Notes under the pieces: generated by a model | Databases searched by the model: none | Told to the model about the DNA's origin: nothing | The model's input: only the letters and a program-made list of their open reading frames with translations | Part shown: positions 11,662 through 22,054 of the stretch, one piece after another | How positions within the stretch are numbered: the stretch's first letter is position 1 | How the letters are laid out: every line of letters begins with the position of its first letter | NCBI GenBank assembly: GCA_019914995.1 | Contig: CM034126.1 | Coordinates: 5,089,001 to 5,153,000, forward strand | DNA from: Acanthochlamys bracteata | Lineage: Eukaryota; Streptophyta; Magnoliopsida; Pandanales; Velloziaceae | Length of the DNA stretch: 64,000 bases | Direction: 5' to 3' | Translations under genes and position numbers: made by a program

Positions 11662-14600
11662 CTAACAAAAGATATAGGATACATATAATAGAAACAATAC
11701 ATAAATGAGCTCGAGTGTCAGGTAAAAATTTTCAATGATGCCCATTCTTTCGACATGCTCAGTAAATGCCTTTGGAGGCAACCCTTTAGTTAATAGATCC
11801 GCAATCATTAGATTGGTGCTAACATGCTCAATTGTCACTCTTTGTTTCTGAACTTCTTCTTTAACGGTAAGATATTTTAATTCCATATGTTTAGCACCCT
11901 TAGAATACTTGTCGTTTTTAGAGAAGAAAATTGCTGCAGAATTATCACAGTAAATTTTCAGCGGTTTGGCAATACTGTCGACAACGCCAAGTTCAGAAAT
12001 AAAATTCTGCAGCCAATTAGCTTGAATTGTGGCCTCAAAACATGCCACAAATTCAGCTTCCATAGTAGAAGTAGCAATGACAGACTGCTTCGCACTTTTC
12101 CATGATATTGCTCCTCCAGCCAAAAGGAACACATACCCGAATGTGGATTTTCTACTATCAACACATCCAGCAAAGTCTGAATCCGAAAATCCAACAACTT
12201 CCAAATTGTCAGATCTTCTATAAGTAAGCATATAATCTTTCGTTCCTTGCAAGTATCTTAATACTTTCTTTGCAGCCCTCCAGTGATCATGTCCTGGATT
12301 ACTTTGATATCGGCCTAGCATTCCGACGGCAAAACTGATGTCGGGTCTAGTACAAGTCTTAGCATACATCAGGCTCCCAACAAGAGATGCATAAGGAATC
12401 TCTTTCATTTGTTTGCGTTCCAATTCATTCTTTGGACATTGCATAAGGCTAAATTTGTCACCTTTTTGGATTGGAACAATACTTGCCGAGCAATTTTTCA
12501 TTCCAAATCTTTCTAAAACTTTATTAACATATGCTTTCTGAGACAACCCTAATAATCCTTGTGATCGATCTCGATAAATTTCAATACCAATCACAAAAGT
12601 TGCCTCTCCCATATCTTTCATTTCAAAATTCTTAGAAAGAAATTTCTTAGTCTCATGTAATAGACCAAAATCATTTGTAGCAAGTAAGATATCATCAACA
12701 TACAGAATTAGAAATATAAATTTGCTCCCACTGATCTTTAGATATACACACCGATCAACAGTGTTTTCTTTAAATCCAAAGGAGGTGATAGTATCATTAA
12801 ACTTAAGATACCATTGTCGGAAAGCTTGTTTAAGTCCGTATATTGATTTCTTAAGTTTACATACCAACTTTTCTTTTTCTTCAACCAAAAAGCCTTCAGG
12901 TTGACACATATATACTTCTTCATCTAAATTTCCATTTAAGAAGGCGGTTTTCACATCCATTTGATGTAGTTCTAAATCATAATGAGCTACTAAAGCCATA
13001 ATAATTCTAAATGAGTCCTTTCTTGAAACTGGAGAAAATGTTTCATTATAATCAATGCCATTCTTTTGAGTAAAACCTTTAGCAACAAGTCTAGCTTTAT
13101 ATCGTTCGATATTACCATTTGAGTCACGTTTGGTCTTAAAAACCCACTTGCACCTAATACATTTATGTCCTTCTGGCAATTCAACAAGTTCCCAAACTTT
13201 ATTATGTTCCATAGACTTTAACTCATCAGTCATGGCATCTATCCATTCAGAACTATTACCACCATCAATGGCCTGTGAAAATGAAACTGGATCATCATTA
13301 ATGCCTAAGTCAAAATCTGACTCTTGTAAGTAAACCACATAATCATTCGAAATAGCAGATTTTCTTTGTCTTTGAGATCTTCTTAATGCTATTTCTTGTG
13401 GCTCATTTACAATAGATTCATTAATATTGATGTCATTCAGAGGAGCTTCATTTATTTGTTGTTCTTGTACATTGTTAAATCGTTCTACAGTTGTAGGAAC
13501 AACAACTTTATAAGAAGTTTGAGGTAGAGAAATTTGTTCCCTAACTTTTTTAATTTCCACTTTGGGTGGTTCTTCACTCCCACTGATTTCACCATTTTCA
13601 ATGAATTTAGCATTTCGAGTTTCAACAATTCTTGTACTATGATTAGGACAATAAAATCTATACCCTTTTGATTTTTCTGGATAACCAATGAAGAATCCAC
13701 TGATTGTCCTTGCATCCAGTTTTCTTTCATGTGGATTATAAATTCTTACCTCCGCCGGGCAGCCCCAAACATGCAGGTGCCTTAAACTAGGTTTCCTTCC
13801 TGTCCACAATTCAAAAGGAGTTTTTGGAACTGCCTTACTAGGAACCCTGTTTAACAAATACATGGCAGTTTTTAAAGCATGCATCCACAATGATTTGGGT
13901 AAAGATGAATTACTCAACATACTTCTAACCATATCCATTAGAGTACGATTACGCCTTTCTGCTACACCATTTTGTTGTGGTGTGCCTGGCATTGTGTATT
14001 GAGCACATATGCCATGTCTTTCAAGAAATTTAGCAAATGGACCTGGACATTGTCCCGTTTCATCGTACTTTCCATAATATTCTCCACCTCTATCAGATCT
14101 AATAATTTTCACCTTTCTATCTAACTGTCTTTTAACCTCAGTAATAAATATCTCTAAAGTATTTAGTGCATGAGATTTTTCATGTAACAGATAGATATAA
14201 CCATAACGTGAAAAGTCATCTATAAAGGTGATAAAATACTTTTCTCCACTAAAAGATGAAATATCAAAAGGTCCACAAATATCAGTATGTATAATCTCAA
14301 GAAGCTGTGTACTTCTTGTGGCTCCTTTCTTTGTGTGTTTGATTTGTTTTTCTTTAATACAATCCACACACATACCAAGATCGGTAAAATCTAAACTCGG
14401 AAGAATTTCATTTTTTACCAATCTTTCTAATCTTGATTTGGATATGTGACCCAAACGTTTATCCCACAAGTAAGCTGAACATTCATTCACTAAACCTCGT
14501 TTAGTGCCAACATCATGATGCAAGGTTAAAAATGTTTCAGCGAAAGAATTATCAAGTTTTAACTTGTATAATCCATCACATAAGACACCAGAACCAATAA

Positions 14601-15609
14601 TATTGTTTTGTTTAAACAAACTAAAATATCTATTTCCGAATTTAAAAGAGTATCTATGAATGTCAAGTTTTGACAAAGAAATTAAATTGCGAGAAATAGA
14701 AGGTACATAAAGTGTTTCAAACAAATCCAATTGATATCCAGTGTCTAAAATTAAACGATAAGTTCCTATAGCTTCAACTGGAACTTTGACTCGATTCCCC
14801 ATAAAAATGAATTTCTCATTTGGGTTTGTGATTCGGGTCGTAATGAATCCCTGCATCGTATTTGAAACGTGAGCGGTACAGCCGGAATCAATCCACCAAG
14901 TTAAATTTGATTCAAAACATACAAAAGCATAATGCTTACCTTTCTTTTCGAACCAAGCCTTGCGCTTCAGGCAATCTTTCTGATAGTGTCCAGGTTTCTT
15001 ACAGAACCGGCACTTGTCATCCTTACGTTCCTTCTTGTGGATCGAAGCAGAAGACCTATTTGTCTTAAATGGCCTTTGCGCTTCCTTTCCATTATTTCTT
15101 CCAGCTTTCTTTCCAGCTTCTTGATGCTTAATGAAATGAACGGAATGAGTTCCCAAGTTCTTAAGTTTTGTCTCCTCTTGCACAAGCATACTGTGCAATT
15201 CACTCACATTCCATTTGTCCTTCATAGTGTTATAGTTCATTTGGAATGGACCATATTCAGGAGGCAAAGAATTAATAATAAACTGTACAAGAAAATTCTC
15301 ATCCACATTCATTCCCAAAGACTTTAATCTTGCTGCAATGTTTGACATTTCAATAACATGCTCATGCATAGTACGAGATCCATCAAATTTCATGGTGGTC
15401 AATGTATCCATAAGTGTTCCAGCAAGTGACTTATCAGCTGTTTGGGAACGCTCTTCCACAAATTTCATGAATTCCTTAGCACTTTCAGTGTTAGGAAGAG
15501 TTGACTTAATATTCTTTGCAACAGTCATTCGCATAAACATTAAGCTTAGTCTGTTTGATATTTCCCAAATACTATGGAAAGATTTTTTCATCATCATTGC
15601 TATCATCAA
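11662..15609 (-). CDS. Copia gag-pol polyprotein (lacks gag N-terminus)
   Basis: Open frame of about 1,315 codons encoding the retrotransposon polyprotein. Approximate residues: gag UBN2-type region 10-150; zinc knuckle C-x2-C-x4-H-x4-C at 200-213; aspartic protease with WWIDSG at 238-243; GAG-pre-integrase with LGHIS and a C-x2-C pair; integrase with [19 protein letters not shown] and NGVAERRNR carrying the D,D,E triad; reverse transcriptase with [11 protein letters not shown] and LYVDDILLA; RNase H with SDSDFAG, MEAEF, CDNSAA and ADLLTKGLP. All catalytic residues are present and there is no internal stop. The frame opens at a TTG at 15609; its first ATG is 15606, but neither is the natural start, because the gag N-terminus lies in another frame just upstream. 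Confidence 0.93.
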   Translation of the reverse strand: MMIAMMMKKSFHSIWEISNRLSLMFMRMTVAKNIKSTLPNTESAKEFMKFVEERSQTADKSLAGTLMDTLTTMKFDGSRTMHEHVIEMSNIAARLKSLGMNVDENFLVQFIINSLPPEYGPFQMNYNTMKDKWNVSELHSMLVQEETKLKNLGTHSVHFIKHQEAGKKAGRNNGKEAQRPFKTNRSSASIHKKERKDDKCRFCKKPGHYQKDCLKRKAWFEKKGKHYAFVCFESNLTWWIDSGCTAHVSNTMQGFITTRITNPNEKFIFMGNRVKVPVEAIGTYRLILDTGYQLDLFETLYVPSISRNLISLSKLDIHRYSFKFGNRYFSLFKQNNIIGSGVLCDGLYKLKLDNSFAETFLTLHHDVGTKRGLVNECSAYLWDKRLGHISKSRLERLVKNEILPSLDFTDLGMCVDCIKEKQIKHTKKGATRSTQLLEIIHTDICGPFDISSFSGEKYFITFIDDFSRYGYIYLLHEKSHALNTLEIFITEVKRQLDRKVKIIRSDRGGEYYGKYDETGQCPGPFAKFLERHGICAQYTMPGTPQQNGVAERRNRTLMDMVRSMLSNSSLPKSLWMHALKTAMYLLNRVPSKAVPKTPFELWTGRKPSLRHLHVWGCPAEVRIYNPHERKLDARTISGFFIGYPEKSKGYRFYCPNHSTRIVETRNAKFIENGEISGSEEPPKVEIKKVREQISLPQTSYKVVVPTTVERFNNVQEQQINEAPLNDININESIVNEPQEIALRRSQRQRKSAISNDYVVYLQESDFDLGINDDPVSFSQAIDGGNSSEWIDAMTDELKSMEHNKVWELVELPEGHKCIRCKWVFKTKRDSNGNIERYKARLVAKGFTQKNGIDYNETFSPVSRKDSFRIIMALVAHYDLELHQMDVKTAFLNGNLDEEVYMCQPEGFLVEEKEKLVCKLKKSIYGLKQAFRQWYLKFNDTITSFGFKENTVDRCVYLKISGSKFIFLILYVDDILLATNDFGLLHETKKFLSKNFEMKDMGEATFVIGIEIYRDRSQGLLGLSQKAYVNKVLERFGMKNCSASIVPIQKGDKFSLMQCPKNELERKQMKEIPYASLVGSLMYAKTCTRPDISFAVGMLGRYQSNPGHDHWRAAKKVLRYLQGTKDYMLTYRRSDNLEVVGFSDSDFAGCVDSRKSTFGYVFLLAGGAISWKSAKQSVIATSTMEAEFVACFEATIQANWLQNFISELGVVDSIAKPLKIYCDNSAAIFFSKNDKYSKGAKHMELKYLTVKEEVQKQRVTIEHVSTNLMIADLLTKGLPPKAFTEHVERMGIIENFYLTLELIYVLFLLYVSYIFC

Positions 15610-15740
15610 GAAGAAGCGGCGGGTTTCTCAGCTAAAAGTGCTAAATCAAGATCCAATACACCTAAGTGAAACTGAACTTGTTCACACCAATCAGAGAAAT
15701 TAAGTCCGTTGAATGAAGGATACTGATTTAGTATGCGAAT
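15610..15740 (-). pseudogene. Frameshifted gag N-terminal segment of the copia element
   Basis: Minus-strand reading shows the usual copia gag opening (FNGLNFSDWCEQVQFHLG, then [11 protein letters not shown]) in a frame that stops at TGA 15608-15606. The rest of gag continues in the overlapping frame. No in-frame ATG precedes it, so both the initiator and the join are damaged. Protein production from this copy would need frameshifting or help from another copy. Confidence 0.8.
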
Positions 15741-15974
15741 GCAAAAAAATAGGAATAGATGCTTTGCAAAATTAATAAATACTCGCAAATTAATGCTTTG
15801 ATTTTCAAACTTGTAAATACATAATACTGATTCAAACAATTCATTTAAGCAATAAATGTATATCGAAGTTCTCCTTTGGGTGAAGCAACGATATACAACA
15901 TACAAAACAATAATGATGCTTAAAATAAAAATTTTTAACTTAATTTGGTAATTAAATATATTCAAATTAGACAT

Positions 15975-16630
15975 GTTTGTTATATTTGGATATCCAAAAC
16001 AAATCTAATAAAATATATTAATTACCACGTCATGTTTATGAAATATAAGAACTACTAATCAACATTTAGGTGATTCTAAATATCTCATAATCATAAATTT
16101 CAATTATCCATAAATAAAATATTTAATATAATGTCATATCAATAATAAGCATCGCATACTTTATGGATAATTGAACATATAGAATATATAATTTGAAATT
16201 CAAAACTTACGATTTGACTACTTTGGTGACTAACAAACCATCATAATGTAAATTTAAATTAACATACAAATTATACAATTTGAAATTTGTAAAACTTACA
16301 ATTTGACCACTTTGGTGACTAACAAACCATCATAATATAAATTCAAATTATATAAATTTAATAATTGCAAGAAAATGATTCATACATATATGATATAAAT
16401 TCTTCTATGTAACATATCACATAAATTATCATATAATAGCATCCAATTCATAATGCTAATAATATAATTGGCAAACTTTATACATACTTGATAAAAGCAT
16501 GCAGAAAATTTTAATTTATAATTACCAATAGCAGCGGAAAATATAAACTCCCAAAATAAATAATTTGAGGATTTTCATAATCAAGAAAGAAAAGAAATCT
16601 TTAATGAAAAATCATCGATTTCTAAAACCT
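15975..16630 (-). other. Copia 5' leader (untranslated)
   Basis: AT-rich internal leader between the 5' LTR/PBS and gag, with no open frame of note. It contains the tandem duplication at about 16180-16350. Confidence 0.7.
16180..16350. repeat. Imperfect tandem duplication in copia leader
   Basis: Two copies of about 80 bp share TTTGGTGACTAACAAACCAT and the flanking TTTGAAATT and AAACTTAC blocks. They lie at about 16185-16265 and 16268-16350 and differ at a few positions. Confidence 0.8.
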
Positions 16631-16644
16631 TGGCTCTGATACCA
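16631..16644 (-). other. Primer binding site, initiator tRNA-Met
   Basis: Read on the minus strand this is TGGTATCAGAGCCA, the standard complement of plant initiator tRNA-Met 3' end, two bases inside the 5' LTR. Confidence 0.92.
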
Positions 16645-16646
16645 CA

Positions 16647-17098
16647 TGTAAGATAATTTCGTAATTCTATGTGATATCATAATTCACATAAAACATAATA
16701 CAAAGATCTAGAAACTCAATAATTTTTACATAACTTAAAATAAGAAAAACATACCTTGGTCCACAACGATTATCTTCAATCAATTGTTTGCCTTTAGAAA
16801 ACTTGATTTCTCCCTCTTGATCTTTACTTGATTCTAAAGCAATACTTAAGTGATGGAATAGATAATAAAGCTTTAGATGTTAATTGAGATAGAGCGAGGA
16901 CCAAGCATTCATTAGGAATGTATTTATAACCCACAACCATCATAGTGGGTAGTTTCCATAACTTCTCTCAAGTGGGAGTTATTGTAACTTCCCACTATAT
17001 GAAGTTATTATAACTTCCCTCATAATGGGTAGTTTTAATAACTCCTTAACCAACTATTATACATTAAACCAAACATTATACATGAGTCACATCCAACA
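16647..17098 (-). repeat. 5' LTR of copia element
   Basis: 452-bp LTR, partner of 10919-11371. On the minus strand it holds a TATA box, TTATAAATACATT, at about 16918-16930, the likely transcription promoter of the element. Confidence 0.95.
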
Positions 17099-17104
17099 CA
17101 GTAA

Positions 17105-17240
17105 GAGTGTGTTCTTTTTAGAGAAGTAATATTTTAAAAAAATACGTTATAAAAAATAAATTATTATAAAAGAATATAAAAAATCATCTGAGATGTTTTG
17201 GCTTAAAAAAGGTACTTCGGGTGCAAAAGAATACACCCCC
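17105..17240. mobile_element. Small hAT-like MITE next to the copia insertion
   Basis: About 135 bp bounded by inverted ends GTGTGTTCTTTT and, reversed, GGTGTATTCTTTTGC, with an AT-rich core. A second member with the same type of ends lies at 59391-59541. The copia target duplication abuts its left end. Confidence 0.55.
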
Positions 17241-18395
17241 TAATGCATCCCTAATTTGAACTACATAGGAGAGCTACACAAATTTCCCTTATACTTCCTC
17301 CTGTTCGGAAAAGTTTATCTTCTTTGATTGATGCCCAAAAATGGCACAAACATAAAACCTCAGGTCTTTATGTGCATCTTGGAAGCGTTGTTTCAACAAT
17401 TTTTCTCTAGTACATGTTGTAACCATGCAAAACTATAGAAAAAATCATTATTCTTCTTCATATAATACAAGAGTCGATTCATTTACAAGAGAACGCAACG
17501 AACTTGTTAAAATTTTGAAAGAATATCTACAGCCAATTCCTGAAATGATCTAGCACCAACAAAAGGTAATTTCAAATGCAAAAAAACCTGCTCTATATAT
17601 GTAACTCGAAGACCAATTGTTACCTGTAGACTCTATGATGCATGAGATTGTCAGTGAGGTCAATGTGGAAGCTACACCAAGCCTGCTAAAAAGAATGGTA
17701 AAAATGGATAAAGAAGAAAAACGAAGAATAACGTTAGGCTAGGAAGATATTCACTAAAATAAAGGGTCTGGAGGTGTCAACACTGTGATCTTGAGTATTG
17801 TTATTAATTTCGTTGGTCGAATAAGTCCTCAGAAATATACTGTTAAGTGGGAAAACAGAAGATTTTTGTGAATTTACAGAAAGGAATTGGTATCCTCTGC
17901 GTCATAACCTGAAAAGCACGACCATTTGTCAAACAAATTTAAAGAATTAGTACCTTCTTTAAGATGGTAATATTACTACAATTGAAAAGCTTCCAACCTA
18001 AGATCATTCTCTCACGAATCAAAAACATGATGTTCGGTCATAACGTTGTTCTGCAAGTTCATTCATACCACATATTCCTGAAATCATGCCTATCTATTCC
18101 GTGCTTTTGTGAGAAAAAGCTGAAAACTTGCAAATTAGCATTGAGTTGAATCTGTTTTTGGGTTGCTAATTTTTTCTGTGAAAAATTCCTTTTCGAAGTG
18201 GAGACTAAAGAAATTATTGGAACTTGTTATTTTGTTGGCAAGTGAAATGAGATATATGTTCATGAATTGAAAGAATTGCTAAGCTTTTGTTCGTTGTTTA
18301 TTTCTCCTTGATTTTACATGAGGTTTCCATTGACTTCATATAAGAACGTAGTAAAGTTTCTTTTAGAGGTGTTAGCAAGTTGAACTTATTGAAAT
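17241..18395. other. Intergenic, no gene recognised
   Basis: Non-repetitive AT-rich sequence. Short open frames show no family resemblance or plausible splice structure. Confidence 0.5.
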
Positions 18396-18533
18396 ATGAA
18401 GCTTTACGGATTCCTCTATGGAATACTTGGTTTGATTTTCATTGTGGCTGGTCAAGCTCAAGTAAAGCCAACGTTAGGAGATTGTGTTTCTAGTACATCC
18501 GGCAGGTTGATCCGTGACCTACGAACACGATAG
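18396..18533 (+). pseudogene. Signal-peptide stub, possibly from a receptor kinase
   Basis: A 45-codon frame starts MKLYGFLYGILGLIFIVAGQ and ends at TAG. The hydrophobic leader followed by QAQ resembles the first exon of malectin-like receptor kinases, but the expected domain does not follow in any frame nearby. A truncated gene relic is the best reading; chance remains possible. Confidence 0.3.
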
Positions 18534-21059
18534 ATTTTTTGACCGAAAGTTACAAGAGTTACTGTACTAATTTGTCTAAAACTTATGCTAATAAGCCAGA
18601 CAAGCTTTTGACAAATTAGAGTTAGTATCATTAAAGCAGTACTTCAAAACTTTGATCTTAAATGATTGTTGTAATTCTTATTTCTTAGAGATAATTTGGG
18701 TTTCAGCATGATGACATGTGAGCCGGATCTTCTTTCTCCGGCACTATAAGTCTTTTGAAAAAATTGAGCATTAAAGAATATTAAAAACACTTATAACATA
18801 AAAAGAATTTAAAATTTTTTTTAAAATGAGCTTTTATGTTATAAAAACTAATACAAAAATATATAGAAAATTTTGTTATATATATTTTTTTATTATTTAA
18901 ATTATTATAAAATATTATAAAAAATTTATTAAAAGTATAAAATAATTATTTAATGAAATAGAAATAGGAATGTTCAATCAAACGTCTCCTTAGCCGAACT
19001 AAAGTTAGTCATATATATGTTTATATATAATTCTATCTTGTTTAACCTAATAAAATAAAGTTTGACTTTAGGTAGATATAATTAGAAAGAGAGTCAACGC
19101 CCGTCATTAACTCAGAACTAGAATTTGTTGTTTGATTTGACTAATACATATAATAGAGAGTAGATTCAATGTTAAATTAAAATTGAAATTTAAGTCTTTT
19201 AAGGATCAACTCAAGCAAAAATAAAATTTTTTTAAAAGTATTTATAAATAAAAATTTTATGAAATAAAAATATTTTTATATAATTTTAAAAAATAAATTT
19301 TATTTTTATATATAAGAAAATAATAATAATATAATTTATAATTAAACTTTTTATATTTTTAAAATATTAAAAAAATTATTAAAAATATAAAATAAAAAAG
19401 AATATTTGAAATGCCGTCAAACGCAACGCCAAACGTCTCTAAGTTTTCCAATTTTTGACTAAAAACTTTTAACCGAGACGTTCTATTATGAAATAAGCTG
19501 CTACTTCAGTTAAGTTCTTATAAGCTCAAACAAGTTATATATTTCAATAAGCTTTTAACTTTAAGCTCACATAAACGGACCTTTATTCAGAATCAAGATC
19601 AAAGAATCGTTTGGACATACTTCAAATAATTTTTCAAAAAGTTTTATTTAAAAAAATAAATTATTTTTTCTTTCTAAAATTAATACAAAAATTATAATTT
19701 ATTATTGCATTTAAAAATTTTTTTAAATAAAATGGTAAAATAAAAATGAAATCGGGTGCCAATTGCTCTAAGTAGTTTGTAAAAAACGTTACTTGTGTGC
19801 GAATGAAAACGCGTGCTAGTACTGAATGAACCGGAGAAAAACCTATGGCAGATCTCCAACGAAGAGCACTGCCGCCGTTAACTGATCGGATAATATTAAT
19901 CATGGTATATTTGATTTATTATTATTTTATATTATAATTAATGCGTGTGAATTAATATATGTACGAAACTGATCTCAAGAATGGGGATCTAAATAAATTC
20001 ATAAGTTTATTGCTTAACAGCCTGTTTGGCTGAGTTATTTGGCTGACGGTATTTTTTAATTTTTTATTTTAAGTTTTTTAAAATATATTTTGTAAGTATT
20101 TAAAAATTTTATTTAAAATTTTAAAAAATATAAAAAAAATTCACATAATAATTTTTTTATTATATATTTTTAATATTTTTTTAAATAAAATAAATAAAAT
20201 TTATTTATAAAAAAATAAAAATAATAATCTTTATTCTAAAAAAATTCTATTTTATCAGCAATTTCAATCACCCCCCTTAATACTTCTCAATTATTGTATC
20301 GAGTTATCATATAATTAATAGAAGAATTAATCTGTTTCTCAAAACTCTTTTGCTATAAAGGGTGAGATGTTTGGCTCTTGGTAATATGGTGAAACGAATT
20401 GTTGAGAAAAGCAGCAATCATAGATCACAAGAAAAGTAATAGATAATATTTTATGCGGGGGGCATAAATAAATGTCTTGTGTAGGCCTAGGAATTTATCA
20501 TAATCACAAGATCGTGGACCCGACTGTTCTTTTTAGATGGAGTAACTGTTCTCCATAACGTCGATCATCGACGATAAAGTAGACTAAGGGAGTTCCACTA
20601 AAACTTTATAGCTTCCTAGTTAACTTATTAGCTTAGAATCTTGAAATAAAGCTGTCACCAATGACCCTAGTGTGTTCTATCGCCACTGATGGTGTAGGTA
20701 CTCTTGAGTGTTTCTCAAATTGGTTGCGGAACTAATAAAACAAAAATGTCGCGCACTGAAATGAATGAAGTTTGTGGAAACTAAAAAAACAAAGCTTTTA
20801 GTTGTTATTACAGACTGCAGGCTAAACAGAACAGTAAGAAAGTTACGTAACAAATCTTCGAAGAAGAAAAACATGAATTACTACTGAAAGACCTACCAGT
20901 AAACTAACCAGTGGATGACAACAACGCTCGTATATGCTCTCTTCTCATTGTCGATTGCAAAGATAATGAACTCTTTGGGGTGCCGGTGGTTGCTATTGGT
21001 GGCAGCTAAAGTGAATGTGATTCATTGGTTTCAAACAAAGAAGAACATCTTCTATCATC
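18534..21059. other. AT-rich intergenic DNA with MITE-like remnants
   Basis: Long A/T-dominated tracts at about 18760-18960, 19210-19400, 19620-19740 and 20030-20250 alternate with short normal sequence. Several tract edges carry the CAAACG or GTTTGG words typical of hAT-type MITE ends (for example CGTTTGGACATAC at 19607 and CCTGTTTGGCTGAG at 20022). No gene seen. Confidence 0.45.
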
Positions 21060-21175
21060 TTGGGTTCAGTGATCCATTTGTTCAGGTATATGGCTAAGTA
21101 TCAATGAGCATGGCTTTGGCCAGGTCAGCACCCGCCTCTTCGGAGCCATAGACTGTAGCAGGAAAATCATCAAGT
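21060..21175 (+). pseudogene. Decayed subtilase fragment
   Basis: This stretch aligns with the fifth exon of the intact subtilase downstream (23208-23332). It keeps the acceptor-like CAG, GTATATGGC, the segment around CATGGCTTTGGCC, then TTCGGAGCCA, GACTGTAGC and GGAAAATCATC in the same order. An early in-frame TAA and internal deletions break it. It is a partial duplicate of the neighbouring gene. Confidence 0.7.
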
Positions 21176-22010
21176 GTTGGAGAGTGGATAATTCATCGTG
21201 ATCATAGTAACGGGGTAGTCCCAGATAAAAGTAAAACTCATGAGTTTACGTCCAATTCCAGTAGTGGGTTCTCCTTAAGAAAAGGTGAGAATTTTGCCCC
21301 TTCTGATTTTTGTTTTTCTTTTGGAAGGATGAATTACTGGATAAGACTCCAAATCATGACTGTGATTTGCTAGAATTCCAGCTCATTAGAGGAATTCAGG
21401 GAGAGAATATTTATATTCCCTTTAAAATTTTGTCTAGAACGGTAGGCAGCTTCCTTTATCGTGGGCTGACCTAGATAAAGCGTATGTAAGGAATTGTTAA
21501 TGATCGCATGGACGGTGACCCAAAATAGACTTCTGTGAATTTCAAACAACTAGAAATGGCGAGCATCGCTACCCTTCTTTTTCAAGTGGAGTACTGTCCG
21601 TGCTCCTTGGATAAAGCGGTAAAGAAAAGAAGATCCACTACCATTTGAAGTTCTTAATTGTTATTATTAGTTCAGTTTAACTATAGCTCTGCAGGTTTTG
21701 CTAAAGTTCTTCGTTGTCTCTGGTGGTGTAGACTGTTTGTTTCTCGAAGTGGTAGAGCTAATAATTGGAAATGGTCATATGAATCCAATAAAATTGCGTT
21801 GTTAACTAGGTATGAAAGACCGTATTAAACAGAAAACTTGCGACTCCAGGAAAGTAGTAGTTTTAGAAACTCTTCTTCTTTGGTTAAATATATCAGATAA
21901 TGATTCATTTCCTTCTTTGAATAAAGCAGAGTGCCCGGGCCCCAAAATGAAAAAGACCTGATGTAGAATCCACAACCACCGCAAACAGATAAAGATCTTG
22001 TAATATATAG
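21176..22010. other. Intergenic upstream of subtilase
   Basis: No further subtilase similarity or other gene recognised between the relic and the intact gene's promoter. Confidence 0.45.
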
Positions 22011-22020
22011 AAAGACATCA
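22011..22020 (+). promoter_or_regulatory. Candidate TATA box of the subtilase gene
   Basis: TAATATATAG lies about 40 bp before the start codon, compatible with a short 5' UTR. Position and motif only; no transcript evidence. Confidence 0.4.
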
Positions 22021-22054
22021 CTCCACCTGATTCTTCATTAATTCAGAGCTCCAC

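Larger units (their letters stand above)
10914..17103 (-). mobile_element. Full-length Ty1/copia LTR retrotransposon with 5-bp TSD
   Basis: Complete element transcribed on the minus strand. The target duplication CAGTA lies at 10914-10918 and 17099-17103. LTRs are 10919-11371 (3' LTR) and 16647-17098 (5' LTR), both bounded by TG...CA. The primer site complementary to initiator tRNA-Met is at 16631-16644 and a purine tract is next to the 3' LTR. Domain order gag, protease, integrase, RT, RNase H is the copia order. By eye the LTRs differ by 11 substitutions and one 1-bp indel, about 2.4%, so insertion is fairly recent. The pol frame is open throughout, but the gag start region is broken. Confidence 0.95.

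Noticed and set aside
18500..18525. Word resembling the start of 18S rRNA (GGTTGATCC)
   Set aside because: Only about nine bases match, with no continuing rRNA similarity; chance.
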